Assembly: GCA_902803245.1 (NCBI GenBank)
Contig: CADCPJ010000176.1
Location: 1-11,864 of the forward strand
Reading direction: 5' to 3'
Length of the DNA stretch: 11,864 nucleotides
Source of the DNA: an uncultured Lachnospiraceae bacterium
Lineage (GTDB): Bacteria; Bacillota; Clostridia; Lachnospirales; Lachnospiraceae
A program made the position numbers and the translations under genes. Below are positions 6,540 through 11,864 of the stretch, in pieces. How positions within the stretch are numbered: the first letter of the stretch is position 1; the number at the start of each line of letters is the position of its first letter. The notes under the pieces are model-generated. The model saw only the letters and a list, made by a program, of their open reading frames with translations, was not told the origin of the DNA and made no database searches.

Positions 6540-7433
6540 ATGCAAAACAACAAGTTCAAGGCCTGGCTCTATCTTCTGCCTGCCTTCGTGTTTCTTGGGA
6601 TCTTCATGGTGTACCCCCTGATCGACGTCTTTGTCTACTCCTTCGAGGAGGGGTACAATTCCGCCTCGCAGACGTATTTCGGGACGGGCATTTACAATTA
6701 CCGCTATGTGCTGCGGGACCCGTATTTTCTTCAGGCCGTGAAGAATACGTTCCTGCTCGTGATCATCACGGTGCCGCTCTCCACGGGGCTGGCCCTCCTC
6801 ATCTCGGTGGGACTCAGCTCCATAAAGCCGCTGAGGGATCTCTTCCAGACGATCTATTTCCTGCCCTATGTGACCAACACCCTGGCGGTGGGGCTCGTCT
6901 TCATGATTCTCTTCCAGAAGACGCCCTACACGGACGGGTTTGTGAACCTCATCATCAAATGGTTCGGGGGCAAAAGCATCGACTTCATCGACGGTCCTTA
7001 CTGGGCCAAGATGTTTGTCATGTGCTTCTACACGGTCTGGGTGGTTATGCCGTTCAAGATTCTGATTCTCACCAGCGCCCTCGCTTCCGTAAATCCGGTC
7101 TATTACAGCGCGGCGAAGGTGGACGGCACGTCCCGCTTCCGGATCTTTCGGCGCATCACTCTGCCGATGATCTCGCCGATGATCTTCTATCTCGTCATAA
7201 CGGGGTTCATCGGGGCCTTCAAGGCCTACAGCGATGAAGTGGCGATCTTCGGCACGAACTTAAATGCCGCCGGCATGAACACGATCGTCGGATACGTCTA
7301 CGATATGCTCTACGGGGACAGCGGAGGCTACCCGTCGTACGCGGCGGCAGCGGCCATCATCCTCTTCGCGATCGTGCTGACAATCACCTGCATCAACCTC
7401 ATGGTGAGCCGCAGGAACATCCACTACACTTAA
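6540..7433 (+). CDS. Sugar ABC importer permease, MalF/UgpA-like
   Basis: Inner-membrane permease of 297 residues with six predicted helices (about 8-35, 69-92, 104-126, 156-180, 212-230, 267-290). The cytoplasmic EAA loop, which docks on the ATPase, reads SAAKVDGTSRFRIFRRITLP (190-209). It lacks the long extra periplasmic domain of E. coli MalF, as is normal for Gram-positive CUT1 permeases. Start: the ATG at 6540 follows GGGAGG (6526-6531) by 8 bases; the GTG at 6531 overlaps that site and is rejected. It pairs with the following permease to form the channel, separated by 13 bases. Translation signals look strong along the operon. Confidence 0.94.
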   Translation: MQNNKFKAWLYLLPAFVFLGIFMVYPLIDVFVYSFEEGYNSASQTYFGTGIYNYRYVLRDPYFLQAVKNTFLLVIITVPLSTGLALLISVGLSSIKPLRDLFQTIYFLPYVTNTLAVGLVFMILFQKTPYTDGFVNLIIKWFGGKSIDFIDGPYWAKMFVMCFYTVWVVMPFKILILTSALASVNPVYYSAAKVDGTSRFRIFRRITLPMISPMIFYLVITGFIGAFKAYSDEVAIFGTNLNAAGMNTIVGYVYDMLYGDSGGYPSYAAAAAIILFAIVLTITCINLMVSRRNIHYT

Positions 7434-7446
7434 AAGGAGGCGCGGC

Positions 7447-8316
7447 ATGGAAACAAACTATGCAAGAATAGAGAGACGCTCGCGCACCCTCGAGCGGGTG
7501 AGGAAGGCAGTCACTTACTTCTTCCTTGTGCTGTGGGGAATCCTGGTGCTGTTTCCGTTTTACTGGATGATTCTCACATCGGTGAAGAGCTACAGCGCCT
7601 ATAACTCCGAGTACATCCCGAAGCTCTACACGCTGTCCCCGACAATCCGGAACTACATCGACGCGTTCACGGCGGTTCCTCTGGCGCGGTACTTTCTCAA
7701 CACGCTGATTTTTACCGTCGCGACGACCGCGCTCATGATGCTTGTGATCATCCCGGCGGCATTTGCCTTCTCGAGGCTCGAATTCAGGGGCAAGAACCTG
7801 GTCTTCACACTGTTCCTCTCCCTCATGATGATACCGAACGAGCTTGTGATCATCACGAATTTCGTCACGATCACGGACTGGAACCTCAGGAACTCCTATC
7901 TGGGACTGATCCTCCCTTCGGTGACGTCGGTCTTCTACATCTATCTCTTAAAGGAGAACTTCGAGCAGATTCCAGACGCCCTCTACAAGGCGGCGAAGGT
8001 GGACGGCACTTCCGACTTCAAGTATCTCGTCAAAGTGATGCTGCCGATCTGCAGGCCGACCGTCGTCACGATCACCATACTGAAAGTGATCGAGTGCTGG
8101 AACAGCTACGTCTGGCCGCGGCTCATCACGGACGACGAGAGATACTACCTCGTCTCGAACGGAATCCAGGAGATCCGGGAAAATGGTTTCGGCCGCGAGA
8201 ACATTCCCGCAATGATGGCGGCGGTGGTCGTCATATCGGTGCCGCTCATTGTGCTGTTCCTGATCTTCCGCAGGAAAATCATGACCGGCGTGTCACGGGG
8301 AGGGACAAAGGGATGA
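7447..8316 (+). CDS. Sugar ABC importer permease, MalG/UgpE-like
   Basis: Second channel subunit, 289 residues, with a basic N-terminus and six predicted helices (about 22-46, 83-108, 117-139, 150-168, 203-220, 256-274). The EAA loop LYKAAKVDGTSDFKYLVKVM (179-198) shares the core AAKVDGTS with the partner permease. Near the C-terminus, NGIQEIRENGFGRENIPAMMAA (238-259) matches the region where MalG/UgpE members vary around a conserved core. The ATG at 7447 follows AAAAGGAGG by a normal distance. Its TGA overlaps the start of the binding-protein gene by 4 bases (ATGA), indicating coupled translation. Confidence 0.94.
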   Translation: METNYARIERRSRTLERVRKAVTYFFLVLWGILVLFPFYWMILTSVKSYSAYNSEYIPKLYTLSPTIRNYIDAFTAVPLARYFLNTLIFTVATTALMMLVIIPAAFAFSRLEFRGKNLVFTLFLSLMMIPNELVIITNFVTITDWNLRNSYLGLILPSVTSVFYIYLLKENFEQIPDALYKAAKVDGTSDFKYLVKVMLPICRPTVVTITILKVIECWNSYVWPRLITDDERYYLVSNGIQEIRENGFGRENIPAMMAAVVVISVPLIVLFLIFRRKIMTGVSRGGTKG

Positions 8317-9902
8317 TCAAGCGCATGACAGCGGCACTGGTGCTTCTTCTTAGTGCACTCTTCCTCACGGCGTGCCACGGGTCGAGGGGGCTGCCCGCCT
8401 TCGAGGTGCCGGAGGCATTTGACGCCGGAAAACAGTATGAAATCAGCTTCTGGGCCAAAAATGACACCAACAAGGTCCAGACGAAGATCTATGAGAAGGC
8501 GATCTCGGACTTCGAGGCCCTCTATCCGAACATCACCGTGAACATCCGCCTCTACACGGATTACGGCAAGATCTACAACGATGTGATCACCAACATCGCT
8601 ACCAAGACGACGCCGAACGTGTGCATCACTTATCCCGACCACATCGCGACGTATATGACCGGCGAGGATGTGGTGGTGCCTCTGGACTCGCTGATAAAGG
8701 ACGGAAAGTACGGCCTTGGCGGAAGCGAGCTGGCTTATGACGGGCCGGCAGAAGAGGAGATCATCCCGGAGTTTCTTAGGGAGTGCCGGATCGGGGGAGC
8801 GCTCTTTGCGCTTCCGTACATGCGGTCGACGGAGGCCTGCTATGTCAACAGGACTTTCGTGGAGAAGCTCGGGTACACCCTCCCGGATGTCCTGACATGG
8901 GATTATGTCTGGGAAGTCTCAGAGGCCGCCGCAAAAAAGAACCCCGACGGAACCTATGCGGTCAACGGGCAGAACGTGATGATTCCCTTCATATACAAGT
9001 CCACGGATAATATGATGATCCAGATGCTCAAGCAGCGGGGAGGGGGATATTCGCTCAGTGACGGCACGATCGAGATCTTTAACGACACGACGAGGCAGAT
9101 CCTTCTCGAGACCGCATCCCACGTGAAGACGGGCGCATTTTCCACATTTAAGATATCGGGCTACCCGGCCAACTTCCTGAATGCCGGACAGTGCATCTTC
9201 GCCATCGACTCCACCGCCGGAGCGACCTGGATGGGATCCAAGGCGCCTCTCGTCGACATCAGTGAGGACAGGATCGTGCAGTTTGAGACCGCCGTCATGG
9301 CGATCCCCCAGTCGGACCGAGAGCATCCTCAGATGATCTCCCAGGGGCCGTCGGTATGCCTGTTCAATAAGGACGATCCTCAGGAGGTGCTGGCTTCCTG
9401 GCTCTTCATGCAGTACCTTCTGACAAATGACGTCCAGACCGCCTACGCCCGCACGGAGGGGTACGTCCCGGTGACGAGCAAGGCGCAGAACTCGGAGGAG
9501 TATAAAGACTACTTAAGCCGCATCGGAGAGGACAACTCTGAGCACTATGATGTGAAGATCAAGGCCTCGAATCTATTGCTTGACAACATGAAAAATACAT
9601 TCACGACGCCTGTCTTTAACGGGTCCACGTCCCTTAGGGACGCCGCGGGGCAGATGATCGAGAATACCGTGAAATCCGTTCGCAGAAAGGAGACCGTGGA
9701 CGACCGCTATATTGACGACCTCTTCGCCTCCGTGACTTCGCTGTACCGGCTCGACCAGATCAGCAAAAATGACGGGGCCAAAAAGGAACTCGGCCCGCTT
9801 CCGGTCACTTCGGTGATCCTCATTTCGGCGCTCGCTGCTGCCTGGGTGATCATATTGATCCTGTTTGTGATCACTGCGGTTCGGAGAAGACGGAGAAAGT
9901 AG
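8313..9902 (+). CDS. Extracellular solute-binding lipoprotein of the ABC importer, with extra C-terminal membrane helix
   Basis: Captures the sugar-like substrate outside the membrane and delivers it to the two permeases. It has 529 residues, against about 400-450 for most family-1 binding proteins. The lipoprotein signal MIKRMTAALVLLLSALFLTAC gives Cys21. The first lobe begins YEISFWAKNDTNKVQTKIYE (42-61), with YPNITVNIRLYTDYGKIYNDV (71-91) typical of this family; ALPYMRSTEACYVNR (166-180) and LTWDYVWEV (194-202) also fit. Residues about 497-523 are strongly hydrophobic and are followed by TAVRRRRRK, a membrane anchor with a positive cytoplasmic end, which is unusual for a lipoprotein. Start: the ATG at 8313 overlaps the preceding stop and follows GGAGG (8299-8303) by 9 bases; in-frame codons further upstream lie inside the permease gene. 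No terminator is evident before the next promoter, so some read-through is possible. Confidence 0.9.
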   Translation: MIKRMTAALVLLLSALFLTACHGSRGLPAFEVPEAFDAGKQYEISFWAKNDTNKVQTKIYEKAISDFEALYPNITVNIRLYTDYGKIYNDVITNIATKTTPNVCITYPDHIATYMTGEDVVVPLDSLIKDGKYGLGGSELAYDGPAEEEIIPEFLRECRIGGALFALPYMRSTEACYVNRTFVEKLGYTLPDVLTWDYVWEVSEAAAKKNPDGTYAVNGQNVMIPFIYKSTDNMMIQMLKQRGGGYSLSDGTIEIFNDTTRQILLETASHVKTGAFSTFKISGYPANFLNAGQCIFAIDSTAGATWMGSKAPLVDISEDRIVQFETAVMAIPQSDREHPQMISQGPSVCLFNKDDPQEVLASWLFMQYLLTNDVQTAYARTEGYVPVTSKAQNSEEYKDYLSRIGEDNSEHYDVKIKASNLLLDNMKNTFTTPVFNGSTSLRDAAGQMIENTVKSVRRKETVDDRYIDDLFASVTSLYRLDQISKNDGAKKELGPLPVTSVILISALAAAWVIILILFVITAVRRRRRK

Positions 9903-9955
9903 AAAATAAGTGAAAAGATGTTCACTAAAAATACGCAAACTTCCGCATATGGCAA

Positions 9956-9983
9956 TTGAATTCTTTTCAAATTGAAGTATAAT
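9956..9983 (+). promoter_or_regulatory. Sigma-A promoter of the repeat lipoprotein gene
   Basis: TTGAAT (9956-9961), a 16-base spacer and TATAAT (9978-9983) lie in AT-rich DNA. The expected start is near 9990, leaving a leader of about 48 bases. A short inverted repeat, TTGAA (9956-9960) with TTCAA (9966-9970), overlaps the -35 box. Confidence 0.75.
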
Positions 9984-10038
9984 GTGACTTAGCGTTGCTA
10001 AAGAACAAGTATCTTAAGGAACAAAGGAGAAGATGGCA

Positions 10039-11670
10039 ATGAAGAAATTTGGTGTGATGTTATTATCGGCAGCGATGGTAGCAGCTCTTGTAGGTTGCGG
10101 TTCTTCCGGGAACACTGCATCCAAGGCAGCCAGTGCAGCTGCATCTGCAGCAAGCACAACCTCCGCAGCTGAATCAACCGCCTCCAAGGCTGCAAGCGCT
10201 GTGGAATCCGCAGCCGAGAGCGCAGTCTCCAAGGCTGAGAGCGCGTCATCCAAGGCGGAATCCGCAGCCGAGAGCGTAAAATCCAAGGCTGAGTCCGCGT
10301 CATCCAAGGCGGAATCCGCAGCCGAGAGCACAGAATCAAAGGCTGAGAGCGAAGCGGCAGTTTCCGAAGCGGAATCTGCAGCCGAGAGCGAAGCAGAATC
10401 TGCACTTGAGAGCGCAGCGTCCGAGGTCGAGTCCACACTTGACAGCGCTGCATCTGAAGCAGAGTCTGCACTTGAGAGCGCAGAAGCAGCGGCCGAGAGC
10501 GAAGCAGAGTCCGCACTCGAGAGCGCAGCATCCGAGGCAGAGTCTGCACTTGAGAGCGCAGAAGCAGCAGCCGAGAGCGAAGCAGAGTCCGCACTCGAGA
10601 GCGCAGCATCCGAGGTCGAGTCCGCACTTGACAGCGCAGCATCTGAGGCAGAGTCCGCACTTGAGAGCGCAGCGTCCGAGGCAGAGTCCGCACTCGACAG
10701 CGCAGCATCCGAGGCAGAGTCCGCGCTCGACAGCGCAGCATCTGAGGCAGAGTCCGCACTCGACAGCGCAGCATCCGAGGCAGAGAGCGCACTTGACAGC
10801 GCAGCATCCGAGGCAGCAAGTGCCGCTGAAGAAACCGAGTCCGGAGCTGTGGAAGACCTTCTCACACTGATGACCTATGAGGCATTTATGGATGCTGAGG
10901 TCGATTCCCCGGTCTCCATGGAGACTTATGTCCAGGCCAAGCAGGCCCTCAGCAACGGCGCGGTCAGCATCTATGCACAGAACGAAGACGGCGGAGTGTT
11001 CATCTATGCGGCTGATTGTGATGAGGACACTTATGATAAACTCGAAGAAGGCGTGAAGATCCGCGTGACAGGCTACAAGACCGAGTGGTCCGGTGAGGTC
11101 GAGATCACGGATGCAGTGATCGAGGTCATCGATGACGGCGACACCTACATCGCTGAGCCTGTGGACGTCACGGATGTTGACGACAATGAGCTCATAGACT
11201 ACATCAACAAGAAGTTCTCTGCCAAGGGGCTCACGGTTGTTGCGTCAGACAACGACGGCGAGGAAGCGGCCTTCACATATGGCTGGGACGGTTCCGGCAC
11301 GCGGGGCGATGACCTGTATTTCCTGCTCAGCGATGGCGAGGACACCTACGGGGTCACTGTTGAGTCCATGCTCTGCGACGAGAACAGCGACGTCTACAAG
11401 GCAGTTGAGGAGCTTCAGGTCGGCGATGTGGTCGATGTCGAGGGCTTTATGTACTGGTACGAGGGCCCGAACCCCCACATCACATCAGTCGAAGTTGTCA
11501 CCGGCGAAGCAGAGTCTGAAGCTGCTGAGTCTGAGGAAGCTGCAGAGTCTGAAGCCGCTGAGTCTGAGGAAGCTGCACAGTCGGAAGCAGAGTCTGCGAC
11601 AGATGGAGCTGAGTCCGCAGCGGAGAGCTTTGGAGCAGCTGCAGCAGTTGTCGGAGCGATCGGCAAGTAA
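10039..11670 (+). CDS. Surface lipoprotein with long Ala/Ser/Glu 11-residue repeats flanking an OB-fold-like region
   Basis: Predicted lipid-anchored surface protein of 543 residues, function unknown. The signal MKKFGVMLLSAAMVAALVGC gives Cys20. Residues about 25-265 are almost only Ala, Ser and Glu, with some Lys early and Leu/Asp later: first 18-residue units, then twelve units of the type AESALESAASE, two of them extended to 15 residues. The 11-residue period suggests a long right-handed coiled coil or extended helix acting as a stalk. Residues about 271-487 are globular: MTYEAFMDAEVDSPVSMETY, a VKIRVTGYKTEWSGEVEITDA strand region and later LQVGDVVDVEGFMYW suggest one or two OB-like beta-barrel modules. 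Residues about 488-543 return to 11-residue AESEAAESEEA repeats. Start: ATG 10039 lies 9 bases after AGGAG; the ATG at 10033 lies only 3 bases after it. The gene has its own promoter and terminator. Confidence 0.8.
   Translation: MKKFGVMLLSAAMVAALVGCGSSGNTASKAASAAASAASTTSAAESTASKAASAVESAAESAVSKAESASSKAESAAESVKSKAESASSKAESAAESTESKAESEAAVSEAESAAESEAESALESAASEVESTLDSAASEAESALESAEAAAESEAESALESAASEAESALESAEAAAESEAESALESAASEVESALDSAASEAESALESAASEAESALDSAASEAESALDSAASEAESALDSAASEAESALDSAASEAASAAEETESGAVEDLLTLMTYEAFMDAEVDSPVSMETYVQAKQALSNGAVSIYAQNEDGGVFIYAADCDEDTYDKLEEGVKIRVTGYKTEWSGEVEITDAVIEVIDDGDTYIAEPVDVTDVDDNELIDYINKKFSAKGLTVVASDNDGEEAAFTYGWDGSGTRGDDLYFLLSDGEDTYGVTVESMLCDENSDVYKAVEELQVGDVVDVEGFMYWYEGPNPHITSVEVVTGEAESEAAESEEAAESEAAESEEAAQSEAESATDGAESAAESFGAAAAVVGAIGK
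10231..10338 (+). repeat. 54-bp tandem repeat, two copies, in the repeat lipoprotein
   Basis: Units 10231-10284 and 10285-10338 encode KAESASSKAESAAESVKS and KAESASSKAESAAESTES. Unlike the later repeats they contain Lys, giving mixed charge close to the membrane anchor. Confidence 0.85.
10393..10812 (+). repeat. 33-bp tandem repeat array, 12 units, with two 45-bp variants
   Basis: Units begin at 10393, 10426, 10459 (45 bp), 10504, 10537 (45 bp), 10582, 10615, 10648, 10681, 10714, 10747 and 10780. They encode AESALESAASE or AESALDSAASE; the 45-bp units read AESALESAEAAAESE. A 78-bp higher-order unit (45 + 33) is repeated at 10459-10536 and 10537-10614. All lengths are multiples of three, so changes in copy number keep the frame. 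Confidence 0.92.
11509..11574 (+). repeat. Second 33-bp repeat, two copies, at the end of the repeat lipoprotein
   Basis: Units 11509-11541 and 11542-11574 both encode AESEAAESEEA and differ by one base. They have the same 33-bp period as the stalk array but a different sequence, placed after the globular region. Confidence 0.88.
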
Positions 11671-11700
11671 TCTGCGCCTGACCGGAATGTGATTTCTTTT

Positions 11701-11737
11701 AAGTCAGAGGGACCGGTTTCCCTCTGACTTCATTTTT
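11701..11737 (+). terminator. Intrinsic terminator after the repeat lipoprotein gene
   Basis: A perfect 12-bp stem (AAGTCAGAGGGA at 11701-11712 with TCCCTCTGACTT at 11719-11730) closes a 6-base loop and is followed by CATTTTT. It starts 30 bases after the stop codon. Confidence 0.9.
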
Positions 11738-11750
11738 GGAATTTGTAACT

Positions 11751-11854
11751 ATTCAGCACCCCTGAAATCAGAGTGAAAATCAGGCAGAGAATTGGTTTTC
11801 TGAATGGTTTTCGCTGTGATTTCGGGGCGGACAAGACGCGGAGCGGTGCTGGAT
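11751..11854. repeat. Large imperfect inverted repeat at the right edge, possibly truncated by the window
   Basis: An inner hairpin CAGAGAA-TTGG-TTTTCTG (11785-11802) is enclosed by long arms, 11759-11782 and 11805-11827, in which CCCC, GAAATCA and GAAAA blocks on the left match their complements on the right with one bulge and few mismatches. An outer pair, ATTCAGCACC (11751-11760) with GGTGCTGGAT (11845-11854), matches with one wobble and partly competes with the inner arms. No coding frame or T-run is apparent. It could be a palindromic mobile element or a structured RNA. Confidence 0.55.
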
Positions 11855-11864
11855 GTCCAGTGGA

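Noticed and set aside
8094..8312. Upstream start for the binding protein inside the permease gene
   Set aside because: The extra residues overlap the permease coding region and would bury the lipoprotein signal; the ATG at 8313 fits the overlap and the ribosome binding site.
9909..9926. AGTGAA / TTCACT hairpin as a terminator of the ABC operon
   Set aside because: Only a 6-bp AT-rich stem, followed by A residues rather than T residues on the plus strand.
10393..10812. CRISPR-like array
   Set aside because: The units abut without unique spacers, are in frame with a lipoprotein and have no cas genes nearby.
9998..10865. Two long overlapping minus-strand frames opposite the stalk repeats
   Set aside because: Any stop-free 33-bp repeat keeps several frames open. 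The products are pure low complexity and the plus frame is bounded by a lipoprotein signal and a globular domain.

Overview
The window looks like chromosomal DNA from a moderately GC-rich Clostridia, most likely Lachnospiraceae or a close relative. This is inferred from strong AGGAGG-type ribosome binding sites, canonical sigma-A promoters, secreted proteins that are lipoproteins or have Gram-positive signal peptides, and a surface NlpC/P60-type protein with Tyr-rich repeats. No rRNA, tRNA, CRISPR array, phage gene or intact transposase was seen.

Layout. The left edge (minus strand) holds the N-terminal third of an ATP-type phosphoenolpyruvate carboxykinase. Divergent from it, behind a near-perfect sigma-A promoter, is a secreted NlpC/P60-like cell-wall hydrolase with two N-terminal repeat modules (766-2259), ended by a perfect-stem terminator. 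A 320-base gap follows. It holds that terminator, an 18-bp perfect-arm palindrome, an 18-bp tandem repeat and a possible 41-codon His/Asp-rich small ORF that runs into the next start codon. Then comes a BMP-family (PnrA/BmpA-like) lipoprotein with a long acidic repeat tail (2580-4022). It converges on a minus-strand alpha/beta hydrolase of the monoacylglycerol lipase / lysophospholipase type (4263-5240). A hairpin that can terminate in both directions and a 40-bp tandem repeat lie between the two stops.

From 5294 an extended -10 promoter drives a compact operon for a complete CUT1-type (carbohydrate) ABC importer: ATPase (5421-6521), two permeases (6540-7433, 7447-8316) and a solute-binding lipoprotein (8313-9902). 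The order is unusual in having the ATPase first and the binding protein last, and the last gene overlaps the previous stop by 4 bases. The binding protein carries both a lipobox and a C-terminal transmembrane helix. No glycosidase or regulator is linked, so the substrate is not known.

A separate promoter drives the last gene (10039-11670), a lipoprotein with a long Ala/Ser/Glu 11-residue-repeat stalk, a globular region of one or two OB-fold-like modules, and a second short 11-residue-repeat tail. A strong terminator follows. The right edge is non-coding and folds into a large imperfect inverted repeat that may be a palindromic mobile element or a structured RNA.

Common theme: apart from pckA and the hydrolase, everything is envelope or transport biology, and low-complexity or repeat extensions recur in its surface proteins. 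The most worthwhile leads are the dual-anchored binding protein, the 11-residue-repeat lipoprotein, the acidic-tailed BMP lipoprotein with its coupled small ORF, and the palindromic elements at 5261-5289 and 11751-11854. None of them amounts to a demonstrated new system.
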